From NCBI GenBank assembly GCA_021325025.1, contig JAJPHZ010000035.1, positions 62,001-126,000 of the forward strand: DNA of 64,000 nt, read 5' to 3'. Both the position numbers and the translations under genes were made by a program. The stretch's first letter is position 1. Each line of letters begins with the position of its first letter. Shown piece by piece: positions 8,601-16,801 of the stretch. The notes below the pieces were generated by a model. It did not search any database. It saw only the letters and a program-made list of their open reading frames with translations, and was not told the DNA's origin. The DNA is from Pseudomonadota bacterium. GTDB taxonomy: Bacteria > Desulfobacterota > Binatia > Binatales > Binataceae.

Positions 8601-9808
8601 CCGTAGAAGTAGCCGCTTACCTTGTCGAAGGAGTCGTTGGGGCCGTCGCCCTTGGACACGATCCGAATGCTGCGGGTCAGTAATCCCACCGCCGCCCGGT
8701 TTTCGATGAAATCGCGATCCGGTCCGGTGCCCTGGCGCGCCTTGGCCAGCGAATATCTGACGCCGTTGTGGGGCCAAGTGACTTTCCCGTTGACGCTAAT
8801 CCTGCTGCCGTTGACGCCTTTGACGGTCAGCACTTCGGAGTGGGCCGGAACGTAGTCGGTGGTGGTCAGTACTATCTGCACCGTCTCGCCTTTGCCCGGC
8901 TGCCAATCGCTGACGTCGCGATCCACCTTCAGCGCGGTGTCTCCGGGAGCCGTGGACGCATCCAGCCGCACCCAACTCGAGGCCGTGTTGGAAGCTTTTG
9001 CATCAGCCATGCAGGCTGGCGATTTGGGATTAGCCGGATCGCAGATGGTGGCGCCCCGAGCGCCATAGAGCTGCAGCGACCCGCCATAGGAGACCGCCAG
9101 AACCTTGTGCCCGAAATACGCGCCGGCCACATCGCTCTTATCGAAAACGTCATATTGATAGAAGCAATCCTTCTTGCCGTTGACCAGCTGCATTTCTTTG
9201 CACGAACCGGGGCGCCGCATGCTCGCCATCATCTTGTTGGAGTTCCAGATGTCGTTGCCGCCGGTGGCCGGAACCCCGCACGTTCCGCCCGGGCTCTTGC
9301 AGGTGATGCCGGGGTCGGTCGCAAGGTTTGATGCCCCGTACAGGGCGATTTCCAGAGAACCCTGTTTTCCGATGGGTGCGGAGGGCGTGCCGGCCCGCAG
9401 CGTACCGCCGTTCTCGATCAGGATGGACTCCGCCTTGAATATGATTTTAGCGTCGTCGAAGCGCAGAACACCCCCGGTTTGTCCACCCGAGGCAGTGTAA
9501 ATATTGACATTGTGATAAAGGTAGGTGCCGTTGGGAACCTTGCCGTCGACTTCGCAATCCCCGGTCACTTCCAGGTCCTCGCCGCTGCCAGCCGGCAATA
9601 TCTTCAGCATCTTACCGTCGCAAATCGTGACCGGAGCACCCAACCCTACGGCAGACCGCTCTATGATCGCATGCGAATCCGCCCGTCCGGGAACCCATCC
9701 CGCGGAACCCGGCATCGGGATGTTGGTGCTTCCGATTGCGTTTTGGAATGCCGCGAGAATAAGCATCCCGACCGTCGCGAAGGTGAGCAGTGCGACTCCT
9801 TTTTTCAT
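5639..9808 (-). CDS. Secreted G8-domain / beta-helix protein resembling CEMIP/TMEM2 hyaluronidases
   Basis: 1389 aa. Residues 1-27 form a signal peptide (KK, then a hydrophobic run). Residues about 60-255 read as a G8 domain: conserved glycines, IENGGTLRAGTPSAPIG, SLEIALYG and YGGSLQLYGARG. After a linker (SDWQPGKGETVQIVLTTTDY), residues about 365-900 match the right-handed beta-helix of animal CEMIP, TMEM2 and fibrocystin-L: RAAVGLLTRSI, GQGGSIGHYPVHFHM (426-440), NVGYKSIGHGFFIEDG (476-491), SAIWLRSGW and FNIYDGP. The GG (PANDER-like) domain that separates G8 and helix in CEMIP is missing. The last ~150 residues are Cys-rich, consistent with an exported disulfide-bonded protein. Base composition looks less GC-rich than its neighbours. 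The polysaccharide substrate is unknown; hyaluronan or another glycan is inference. It has no operon partners. Confidence 0.8.
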   Translation of the reverse strand: MKKGVALLTFATVGMLILAAFQNAIGSTNIPMPGSAGWVPGRADSHAIIERSAVGLGAPVTICDGKMLKILPAGSGEDLEVTGDCEVDGKVPNGTYLYHNVNIYTASGGQTGGVLRFDDAKIIFKAESILIENGGTLRAGTPSAPIGKQGSLEIALYGASNLATDPGITCKSPGGTCGVPATGGNDIWNSNKMMASMRRPGSCKEMQLVNGKKDCFYQYDVFDKSDVAGAYFGHKVLAVSYGGSLQLYGARGATICDPANPKSPACMADAKASNTASSWVRLDASTAPGDTALKVDRDVSDWQPGKGETVQIVLTTTDYVPAHSEVLTVKGVNGSRISVNGKVTWPHNGVRYSLAKARQGTGPDRDFIENRAAVGLLTRSIRIVSKGDGPNDSFDKVSGYFYGGHTIARQGFKAFQVQGVEFRRLGQGGSIGHYPVHFHMDRMVADGTFVKDCSINESMTRWITIHATQGALVARNVGYKSIGHGFFIEDGTEINNKLYANLGVFARSATDGPQNPLKVPGILVAPNYPNAPTDKFPYYSDANHPSVFWIMNGWNDFEYNMAAGTGTCGACYWLVPGANSGPSLYEYWGKGYAAEQYNQDRASTTPLYRFVGNSCVSAMTAFQTVQATDPCFGILNPGGGQAPSVKPLSPPGAPTPNANPDDESYYPITNGGGRFGTLCPEGKDCSNKDQVPRCENDKVQNCAVTVLDDFTSSFNWAPTNFSAIWLRSGWYLLNQSAITDVLNGGITMVTGGGYTLSDAPLGFWALSRKTAFVGNTQTCDQKKCDNPFAANSGPVNEFSAAFDTKYKTPNPMVCEKQTNGAYPGDVCFNRNFDLSLPVSGFANNQRLFNIYDGPSYEDSNAFLDINPTLIPTTDCKPQAGNGNPCANTSKYMQLQLGVTGIPQGITNPLNDKEPAIGQCYLPNAAIAWKQPNGFFYPPAFHSVNLSFDNVDIRHFVIEPQFDAKDPHNYWTDYAAVQKRYCTYTNQVLGPPVNYFAVGLFNGFTDIDRQTELNDDDGSLTGLKKTISVNEDEFFNAPVETSECASDAAVAPLSPSGTAKTSPYDYVTTVVYPDCALSAPAKAPVCSGPIWYSECTNNGCYGVPMFRESTTPMDGGQAKPIMLAGQSVFQRSSLSVNHASYYIDTSVSEAVQKAAILPTVSSALSVFQPGMKFYVFLLYAKPDTQQKYQLYVGKKFDKATQLSLVQVSPKSAPYTISDLGKVPDGWNAQLDSNGILTVNVDMSKLTKFKDQYETAKGNACQPASFCTLKTTMPDDQKKDKVSYCGCNLKDDPNDPVQHSLYLQCKDDPKTGVSPICGWAGKDVDCPEGGCYGFAVTLASDFSNAMRIPPPSVSCIKADDSNFNISFQPVSAGLAGQQCKYPSVPAGMFCK

Positions 9809-10080
9809 GCGCTATTGCTCCATCTGTTTAGAGCTCGCTTGGGTCAGGGAAGAGACAACAATAGCCGGGGCACGAGGAAACCTGCTGACTTTTGCCCGGA
9901 CCCATTGCAAGTTGATACAGGTTACTCAGATTGCGTTTCGGCCGCAAGCACTGCAATAAAGTGGTTCAATGTGGACAAGATTGCTATCGCTGAAAAAAGC
10001 CCCTTCGCTCTCATAACGTACCTCGGCGGTTGGGGGCACGCGTCTGGCCTGCGAGGTTTTGAGATTTGGTGGCGCCTTCC

Positions 10081-11082
10081 TTACGCAATCCGAAGCACGC
10101 CGGCGCCTTTTAGCTCGTCGTGCTTGAGCATCTGCAGCGCCTGATTGGCCTGGTCAAGGCCGAACGCGACGGTAGTCGTGCGGATTGGAATCTGGCCGGC
10201 CAACTCGAGGAACTCCTCGCCGTCGGCGCGCGTGTTGGCAGTAACGCTGCGCAATTCCTTTTCGTGGAACAGATGGCGCTCGTAGTCGAGCGTGGGAATC
10301 GGGCTTAGATAGATGCCCGCCACGGCGAGGATACCGCCCTGATCCAGCGCCTCCATCGCCGGCGGAACCAACTCGCCGGCGGGCGCGAACAGGATGGCCG
10401 AGTCCAACGGCTGCGGCGGATGCTCGTGTGCGGTCCCCACCCAATCGGCACCAAGCTCTTTGGCGTGCTCGCGATGCTTGCCGCCGCGCGTCATCACGTA
10501 AACGCGGCATCCCCAGTATCTGGCCACCTGCAGGGCGATATGCGCGGAGCCGCCGAAGCCGTAAAGTCCAACCGTCGTGTCGGGCTTGACCCCCGCCCGT
10601 TTCAGCGCGCGATACCCGATGATACCCGCACACAGCAGCGGCGCCGTCTCCTCCACGCCAAGCTGCTCAGGTAGGCGATAAGCGAAATCCTCGCGCACCA
10701 CCGCGTATTCGGCGTACCCACCGTCGTGGTCGTAGCCGGTGAAGCGCGCATTGGGACATAAATTCTCATTGCCGCGCCGGCAATACACGCACGTCCCACA
10801 CGTTTGGCGCAGCCAGGCGATTCCAACCCGTTGCCCGGTGGTAAAACGATTCGCCCCGCTACCGCATCGCTCGACCACCCCGACCACCTCGTGCCCGGGC
10901 ACGATGCGCGGATGGCGCGGCGGCAAATCGCCCTCGCTGACGTGCAGATCGGTGCGGCATACGCCGCAGGCCAGCACGCGCACCAGGATTTCGCCCTGCT
11001 GCGGCACAGGCACATCGAGGTCAATCACTTTGAGTGGGCTGCTCTCGATCGGCGCGGGCTTGAAAATTGCTGCGGCTCTCAT
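10081..11082 (-). CDS. Zinc-dependent alcohol dehydrogenase family protein
   Basis: 333 aa medium-chain dehydrogenase. The catalytic zinc site is CGVC (C39) with GHEVVGVVE, the structural zinc lobe is CGTCVYCRRGNENLC, and the nucleotide fold is VGLYGFGGSAHIALQVA. Overall wording (VRVLACGVCRTDLHVSEGDLP, HLFHEKELRSVTANTR, LKHDELKGAGVLRI) fits the TIGR02822-type ADH subfamily, whose substrates are poorly defined. It is transcribed divergently from the methanethiol-oxidase-like gene across 197 bp, so shared regulation is possible but not shown. There is no obvious terminator before the CEMIP-like gene's upstream region. Confidence 0.88.
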   Translation of the reverse strand: MRAAAIFKPAPIESSPLKVIDLDVPVPQQGEILVRVLACGVCRTDLHVSEGDLPPRHPRIVPGHEVVGVVERCGSGANRFTTGQRVGIAWLRQTCGTCVYCRRGNENLCPNARFTGYDHDGGYAEYAVVREDFAYRLPEQLGVEETAPLLCAGIIGYRALKRAGVKPDTTVGLYGFGGSAHIALQVARYWGCRVYVMTRGGKHREHAKELGADWVGTAHEHPPQPLDSAILFAPAGELVPPAMEALDQGGILAVAGIYLSPIPTLDYERHLFHEKELRSVTANTRADGEEFLELAGQIPIRTTTVAFGLDQANQALQMLKHDELKGAGVLRIA

Positions 11083-11279
11083 ATCGATAGACTAGCAGCA
11101 GCCGGAATCGGGGTTAATTGGAATTTGGTGGAAGGACGAGCGTTTTCAATGTTCGGTACATACCGCTAAGCTTCGAAAGGTGGCACGGAGCTGATTCGGT
11201 CATTTCGACATTGATCGCCTGCCAGCCTCGGAGGGCGCTATCCGATGCCTGACATCACTTGGTTGAGGAGATAATCACC

Positions 11280-12683
11280 ATGGCACTGTGGAAGCCCGAC
11301 CCAAGTTTCTACCCGTCTGCGCGATTGGCCAGTCAGGCGCCGCCTGAACGGCTGGCCTACGTCGTGACCTTCGATCCGCAAACAGCGCTGGGGCACTCCA
11401 AAACCGGCAAGGCGGATTCGCTCGTTGTGGTCGACGTGGATGCGTCGTCGGCAAGTTACGGCAAAATCGTGGGCCGGCTGGAACTGGGCGTCGGCAACGA
11501 GCTGCATCACTTCGGATGGAACGCGTGCAGCGCCGCGCTGTGCCCCTACGCACCGCATCCGCACGTCGAGCGCCGCTACTTCATCATCCCCGGTCTGCGT
11601 TCCTCTCGCATCTTCGTCGTCGATACCAAACCCGACCCGCGCAACCCGACCTTGGTCCGCACCATCGAGCCCGAGGAGGTCGCGGCACGCACCGGGTACA
11701 GCCGCCCCCACACTGTCCATTGCGGTCCCGACGCGATTTACATGAACGCGCTGGGCGCGCCCAGCGGCGAAGGGCCGGGCGGCGTTTTCCTGCTCGACCA
11801 CGACAGCTTCGATGTGCTGGGGCGATGGGAAGTGGAGCGCGGTCCGCAATATCTGGCCTACGACTTCTGGTGGCATCTGGGCCACGACGTGGCGGTGACC
11901 AGCGAATGGGGCACGCCCAACATGGTGGAGAACGGCGTCAATCCTGACCTGCTGCTGGGCGGACGCTACGGACATGCGCTCCACATCTGGGATTTGCGCA
12001 AGCGCCGCCACCTCCAAACCCTGGACCTGGGCGCCGAGCAGCAGATGGTGCTGGAGCTGCGCCCCTCGCACGACCCGACCAAGGTCTACGGCTTCGTCGG
12101 CGTGGTGGTGTCGACCAGGGATTTGTCGGCGTCGGTGTGGACGTGGTATCGCGACGACAAGGGATGGCAGATCCGCAAGGTGATCGAAGTGCCCGCGGAA
12201 CCGGCCGACCCCGCGCAGCTTCCGCCCGCCCTCAAACCGTTCAAGGCCGTGCCGCCGCTGATTACCGACATCAACCTGAGCCTGGACGATCGCTTCCTGT
12301 ATGTGTCGTGCTGGGGCACCGGCGAGTTTCAGCAATACGATGTCAGCGATCCGTTCAATCCGAAACTCACCGGCTCGGTGCGCCTGGGCGGCATCGTCAG
12401 CCGCGCGCCGCATCCCAAAGCGGGTGCGCTCAACGGCGGGGCGCAGATGGTGGAGCTCAGCCGCGACGGCCGGCGCGTCTATCTGACCAACTCCTTGTAC
12501 GCCGCGTGGGACGAGCAGTTTTATCCCGACGGCGTGCGCGGCTGGATGACCAAGATCGATGCCAACCCCAACGGCGGTTTGAGCGTCGATAAGGACTTCT
12601 TCGTAGGTTTCGAAGGTGAACGGCCGCATCAGGTGCGGCTTGAAGGCGGCGACGCGTCCTCCGACTCCTACTGCTACCCATGA
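11280..12683 (+). CDS. Selenium-binding protein 56 / methanethiol oxidase family
   Basis: 467 aa beta-propeller of the SBP56 (SELENBP1/MtoX) family. Landmarks are YFIIPGLRSSRIFVVDTK, RPHTVHCGPDAIYMNALG, GWNACSAALC, TSEWGTPNM, DRFLYVSCWGTGEFQQYD and the C terminus GGDASSDSYCYP, which matches the family ending. Characterised members oxidise methanethiol to formaldehyde, H2S and H2O2 and are copper-dependent. Start choice: GAGGAG lies 9 bp before the ATG at 11280. There is no signal peptide, whereas some bacterial MtoX are periplasmic. Its stop overlaps the start of the next gene (ATGA), implying translational coupling to a membrane protein. Assignment to the family is secure, to the exact reaction less so. 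Confidence 0.9.
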   Translation: MALWKPDPSFYPSARLASQAPPERLAYVVTFDPQTALGHSKTGKADSLVVVDVDASSASYGKIVGRLELGVGNELHHFGWNACSAALCPYAPHPHVERRYFIIPGLRSSRIFVVDTKPDPRNPTLVRTIEPEEVAARTGYSRPHTVHCGPDAIYMNALGAPSGEGPGGVFLLDHDSFDVLGRWEVERGPQYLAYDFWWHLGHDVAVTSEWGTPNMVENGVNPDLLLGGRYGHALHIWDLRKRRHLQTLDLGAEQQMVLELRPSHDPTKVYGFVGVVVSTRDLSASVWTWYRDDKGWQIRKVIEVPAEPADPAQLPPALKPFKAVPPLITDINLSLDDRFLYVSCWGTGEFQQYDVSDPFNPKLTGSVRLGGIVSRAPHPKAGALNGGAQMVELSRDGRRVYLTNSLYAAWDEQFYPDGVRGWMTKIDANPNGGLSVDKDFFVGFEGERPHQVRLEGGDASSDSYCYP

Positions 12684-13318
12684 CCGCAACCTGGCCGTGG
12701 CTGGCGATCGCCGCGATGGGCGCCTATCACGGGTTGAATCCGGCGATGGGCTGGCTGTTTGCGGTGTCGCTCGGCCTTCAGGAGCGCAGCCGCAAAAAGG
12801 TGGCCGGCGCGATGCTTCCGATCGCGGCCGGCCATCTGGCCTCAATCACGTTGATTGTCGCACTGGTCGGCTGGGGTGCGACGGAGATCGGTCCGCGCAC
12901 GCTGCAGCTTGTCGGCGGAAGTGCGGTTGCGGCCTTCGGCGCGTTCCGGTTGTTCTCCTCGCGCCTGCATTATCGATGGGTCGGGATGCGGGTCAGTTCC
13001 TGGGACCTGGTGGTGTGGTCGTTCCTGATGGCATCGGCGCACGGCGCGGGGCTGATGCTGTTTCCGGTGCTGATCAACCTGCCGGTCTGCACCACCGTCG
13101 CGTCTAGCAGCATCGGCCCCAGCGCGGAGGCGATCGCGCAAACGGCTCTATGGGTGGTGTTGTTGCATACCGGCGCGATGCTGGCCGTGATGATCCCGGT
13201 CGCGATCGCCGTCTATGACTGGATCGGCCTGGGCATCCTGCGCAAGGCGTGGATCAACGTCGACAAGCTGTGGGCCGCAACCCTGATGGGCGCGGGCGTA
13301 CTGGTGCTGGTCGCCTAG
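12680..13318 (+). CDS. Multi-pass membrane protein coupled to the SBP56 gene
   Basis: 212 aa with about six hydrophobic segments. Histidines sit in or near membrane segments in conserved-looking contexts: GAYHGLNPAMGWLFAV (N-terminal segment), IAAGHLASI, SAHGAG and LLHTGAM. This pattern recalls small metal permeases (NiCoT/UreH-type) without matching any I can name. It starts inside the stop codon of the SBP56-family gene, so the two products are made together. Because SBP56/MtoX enzymes need copper, a metal-handling role is a reasonable guess; sulfide or thiol export is an alternative. Function unknown. Confidence 0.75.
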   Translation: MTATWPWLAIAAMGAYHGLNPAMGWLFAVSLGLQERSRKKVAGAMLPIAAGHLASITLIVALVGWGATEIGPRTLQLVGGSAVAAFGAFRLFSSRLHYRWVGMRVSSWDLVVWSFLMASAHGAGLMLFPVLINLPVCTTVASSSIGPSAEAIAQTALWVVLLHTGAMLAVMIPVAIAVYDWIGLGILRKAWINVDKLWAATLMGAGVLVLVA

Positions 13319-13360
13319 CTCATCCACATTTTGATTGCGCCGTCCGACCTGCGTAGGCTG

Positions 13361-14782
13361 ATGGCCATGGACAACGCCGCGCTGCAAGGTTTCGTCAACC
13401 GGCGCTGGGACGAGGCGGTCGTGCCCGCGCTGATCGATTACATCCGCATCCCCAACAAATCGCCCGCCTTCGATCCCGACTGGCAGGCGCACGGATTTAT
13501 GGATGAGGCGGTCGAGCACTTGCATCAATGGGCGCTGCGCTATCCGCTGCGCGACATGAAAATCGACGTGGTGCGCCTGGACGGGCGCACTCCGCTGCTC
13601 AAGATCGACGTGCCCGGCCAGGGCGATGACTGCGTGCTGATGTACGGGCATCTGGACAAGCAGCCCGAGATGGCTGGCTGGGGGGAGGGCTTGGGGCCGT
13701 GGCAGCCGGTGATTCGTGACGGCCGGCTTTACGGACGCGGCGCGGCGGACGACGGCTACGCGATGTTCGCCGGCCTGAGCGCGCTCGCCGCGTTGCAGGC
13801 GCAGGGGATTGCGCACGCGCGCTGCGTGATGCTAATCGAGGCGTGCGAGGAGAGCGGCAGCTTCGACCTGCCGCCCATCATCGCACATCTGGGCGAACTG
13901 ATCGGCAATCCCAGCCTGGTGATCGCGCTGGATTCGGGCTGCGGCAATTACGACCAGCTATGGTGCACCACTTCGCTGCGCGGACTGGCGGGCGGCACGC
14001 TGCGGGTCGAGATCCTGAGCGAAGGGGTGCACTCGGGCGATGCCGGCGGAATCGTGCCATGCAGCTTTCGAATCGCGCGGATGCTGTTGTCGCGCATCGA
14101 AGACGAACAAAGCGGAGCAATTCTTCCGCCGGCGTTCCATTCCCCGATTCCGCCGGCGCGGCAAAGGCAGGCTGCGGCTGCGGCCGCCATTTTGGGTAAA
14201 TCGATCTACAGCAAGTTTCCTTTCGTGCCCGGCGCCGGTCCGATGTCTACCGACCCCACCGAGTTGATTCTCAATCGCACCTGGCGCCCTGCCCTTTCGA
14301 TTATCGGCGCGGAAGGACTGCCCCCGGCAGCCAACGCCGGCAACGTGCTGCGCCCGATGACCGAACTCAAGCTGTCGCTGCGGTTGCCCCCGACCTGCGA
14401 CGCGCGCGCTGCCGCCGCCGAGCTTAAATCGACATTGGAAAGCAACCCGCCCCACGGCGCGCGGGTAAGCTTCGCGCCCAACTGGGCGTCCAGCGGATGG
14501 GACGCGCCGGAACTGGCGCCGTGGTTGGAAAAAGCGCTGGAAGCGGCGTCGCGCGCCTATTTCGGCAAGCCCGCCGCGTACATGGGCGAGGGCGGCACGA
14601 TCCCATTCATGGCAATGCTGGGCGAGCGCTTTCCAAAGGCGCAGTTTCTGATCACCGGCGTGCTGGGGCCCAACTCCAACGCCCACGGTCCCAACGAATT
14701 CCTGCACATCCCCACCGGCAAACGCCTGACCTGCTGCGTGGCGCAGGTGCTGGCCGATCACTTCCGGCGCCGCGAATCGTGA
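13361..14782 (+). CDS. M20-family metallopeptidase (dipeptidase/carboxypeptidase type)
   Basis: 473 aa. Metal ligands and catalytic residues of the M20/ArgE/DapE family are visible: MYGHLDKQP (His and catalytic Asp), GRGAADDGYA (bridging Asp), EACEESGS (general base and ligand Glu), IALDSG (Asp) and a late NAHGPNE (His). A dimerisation lid follows WCTTSLRGLAGG...HSGDAGG. It resembles the subgroup acting on dipeptides or N-acyl amino acids. The open frame starts at a TTG 30 bp earlier, but ATGs at 13361 and 13367 begin the family-like sequence; none has a strong Shine-Dalgarno. It follows the membrane gene by 42 bp and may belong to the same transcript. Confidence 0.88.
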   Translation: MAMDNAALQGFVNRRWDEAVVPALIDYIRIPNKSPAFDPDWQAHGFMDEAVEHLHQWALRYPLRDMKIDVVRLDGRTPLLKIDVPGQGDDCVLMYGHLDKQPEMAGWGEGLGPWQPVIRDGRLYGRGAADDGYAMFAGLSALAALQAQGIAHARCVMLIEACEESGSFDLPPIIAHLGELIGNPSLVIALDSGCGNYDQLWCTTSLRGLAGGTLRVEILSEGVHSGDAGGIVPCSFRIARMLLSRIEDEQSGAILPPAFHSPIPPARQRQAAAAAAILGKSIYSKFPFVPGAGPMSTDPTELILNRTWRPALSIIGAEGLPPAANAGNVLRPMTELKLSLRLPPTCDARAAAAELKSTLESNPPHGARVSFAPNWASSGWDAPELAPWLEKALEAASRAYFGKPAAYMGEGGTIPFMAMLGERFPKAQFLITGVLGPNSNAHGPNEFLHIPTGKRLTCCVAQVLADHFRRRES

Positions 14783-14933
14783 TCATCGGCCTTCGGCCGG
14801 CCCATTGCGATTGCATACACGTTACATATACGCAGCAAGTGCGAGGAAGTTTTCTTCGACGACGGTCCGCCCGTTTCATACGCTGAGGAACGCGACGCCC
14901 TGCCAGTCCTTAGTTAAGGTGTCGGCTGGCGCG

Positions 14934-16238
14934 TCAGATTATACCGCGCGTCTCGTAATCCGCGACCTGTTCGGCGGACAGCCCGAGCAGGGTTTTGTAC
15001 ACGTAATCGTTGTCTTCGCCGACGCAGGGGGCGCCGCGCTGGGTGATGCCGCCCGGATAGGCGGGGGTACGCGTCAGCCTGGGCGTAAAGTGGCGCGTGT
15101 GCGGCCAGGTCCCGAGCCGGCTGTGCGGCAGATCGACGAAGAAGCCGCGCGCCTTGAGTTGCGGGTCGCGCTCGAATTTGTCGCCCGGCGATTGCACGGC
15201 GCCCGCGGCGATTCCCGCGCGTTGCAGGCGATACATCAGCACATATCGCTCCTGGTCCCGCGTCCAGTCCTCGACATGCGCATCCAGTGCGTCCTGGTTT
15301 TGCACGCGCGCCGCAAGCGTTGCGAACCTCGAATCGCTCGCCCACGCCGGATTGCCCATCTCACCGCACAGTGCGCGCCATTGCTTATCATCGAACACGG
15401 CGATCGCAATCCAGCTATCGTCGCCCGCGCATCGGTAGATGCCGTGGGGCGCCGCGTCGATGAACGGCGAGCGGTTGCCTGCGCGCCTGGAGCGCCGTCC
15501 ATTGGCACTGTAATCGAGCACCGCGGTGCCGCTTAGGAACAATCCCGGCTCGTACTGACCCTGATCGATGTACTGCCCCTGGCCGGTGCGATTGCGATAG
15601 TACAGCGCCGCCATCAGCGCCATCGCACCGTAAAACGGCGGAGTGACGTCCATGTAGGAATGATTCCACATGGTCGGCGGATGCGGCTCAGGCAGCCCGG
15701 TAATCGCGCCGATTCCACTCATCACCTGCGCGGTTGGACCGTAGGAAGCAAAGCGGCTGTATGGACCGGTGGCACCAAACCCCGCCATCTGCAGGTAGAT
15801 GATGTCGGGCTTGATCGCTTTGAGCGTCTCGTAGTCCAGTCCCCATCCGCGCATCGCCTGCGGGCGGAAGCCTTCGATCACGATGTCGCTGATTGTGACC
15901 AGGCGCTTGAACAGCGCAACGCCCTCGGGATGGCGCATGTTGAGCGTGACGCCGAGTTTGCCGGCGTTGCGGTCGCTGAACAGGCCGCTGAGGTTGGCCT
16001 CCGCAACCCCCTGCATGGATTTGGGCGCGGCGATCTCTTTGACCGGACCCAGCGGCGGCGGCTTGGGCTTGGCCTGAAGCTGGCGGCGGGTGAAGTCCAG
16101 ATGGCCCGGCCATTCGATTCGGATCACCTCCGCGCCGAGGCTGGCCAGAATCACCGTGGTGCCGGCGCTCGCCAGCATCCAGGTCAGGTCGACGATGCGC
16201 ACTCCGCGCAGAACCTGCGGCGCAATAGGGGATACCAT
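14934..16238 (-). CDS. Class III (CaiB/BaiF) CoA transferase
   Basis: 434 aa. N terminus GVRIVDLTWMLASAGTTVILASLGAEVIRIEWPG, DRNAGKLGVTLNMRHPEG, VIEGFRPQAMRGWGLDYETL and TGQGQYIDQGQYEPGL are class III CoA-transferase hallmarks. These enzymes move CoA between carboxylic acids; the acceptor is not readable. The position aligned by eye with the nucleophilic Asp of formyl-CoA transferase is Glu (QYE), as in some relatives, so activity class should be stated with care. It lies 42 bp downstream of a MaoC-type hydratase gene on the same strand, suggesting a catabolic pair. Confidence 0.88.
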   Translation of the reverse strand: MVSPIAPQVLRGVRIVDLTWMLASAGTTVILASLGAEVIRIEWPGHLDFTRRQLQAKPKPPPLGPVKEIAAPKSMQGVAEANLSGLFSDRNAGKLGVTLNMRHPEGVALFKRLVTISDIVIEGFRPQAMRGWGLDYETLKAIKPDIIYLQMAGFGATGPYSRFASYGPTAQVMSGIGAITGLPEPHPPTMWNHSYMDVTPPFYGAMALMAALYYRNRTGQGQYIDQGQYEPGLFLSGTAVLDYSANGRRSRRAGNRSPFIDAAPHGIYRCAGDDSWIAIAVFDDKQWRALCGEMGNPAWASDSRFATLAARVQNQDALDAHVEDWTRDQERYVLMYRLQRAGIAAGAVQSPGDKFERDPQLKARGFFVDLPHSRLGTWPHTRHFTPRLTRTPAYPGGITQRGAPCVGEDNDYVYKTLLGLSAEQVADYETRGII

Positions 16239-16280
16239 CTGGGTCAGCCTTTCGATCCGATTTCCCGCCCGGAGGTTACA

Positions 16281-16727
16281 TTACGCGGGACGGCGCGGCA
16301 GCAGCACCTTGCGGCGCAAAATCAGCACTTCCTTGCCGTCCTGGTTGAGCCCGCGCGTCTCCACGTACAGCACGCCGCGGTCGGATTTGGTCTGCGAAGG
16401 CGTCACCGACAGCACTTTGGTCTCGGCATAAAGCGTATCGCCGTTGAAGGTGGGACCGCTGTGGCGAATCGATTCGTATTCCAGGTTCGCGATTGCACTT
16501 TCGCTGATGTCGCGCACGCTCATCCCGACCACCATCGCGATCACCAGCAGGCCGTTGACCAGGCGCTGGCCGTGCTGGCTTTTCGCCGCGAACGCCGCGT
16601 CGAAATGCAGCGGGTTGGTGTTGAGCGTCATCAGGGTAAACCAGGTGTTGTCGAATTCGGTGATGGTGCGGCCCGGCCAATGGCGGAAGGTTTGGCCGGG
16701 CGTGAAGTCTTCCAAGTATCGGCTCAT
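16281..16727 (-). CDS. MaoC-family (hot-dog fold) hydratase
   Basis: 148 aa from the ATG at 16727 (MSRYLEDFTPGQTFRHW); the longer open frame adds 17 residues without family likeness. The (R)-hydratase signature appears as LNTNPLHFDAAFA with the catalytic Asp/His replaced in context by N..P.H.D, followed by RLVNGLLVIAMVVGMS. Members hydrate enoyl-CoA or mesaconyl-CoA-type substrates. It is upstream of the CoA transferase in the same direction and divergent from an acyl-CoA dehydrogenase, so all three plausibly act on one CoA-activated substrate. Confidence 0.85.
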   Translation of the reverse strand: MSRYLEDFTPGQTFRHWPGRTITEFDNTWFTLMTLNTNPLHFDAAFAAKSQHGQRLVNGLLVIAMVVGMSVRDISESAIANLEYESIRHSGPTFNGDTLYAETKVLSVTPSQTKSDRGVLYVETRGLNQDGKEVLILRRKVLLPRRPA

Positions 16728-16801
16728 GACGGCACTATAGCGTAGGTGCGCCCGCCGACTGTAGACTGACGCGGACATTTTGGCGCCCGGAGATGGCTTT
16801 T

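Noticed and set aside
11238..12845. A 535-codon open frame on the minus strand
   Set aside because: It lies antisense to the SBP56-family gene, has no domain and is the usual reverse-frame opening of GC-rich DNA.
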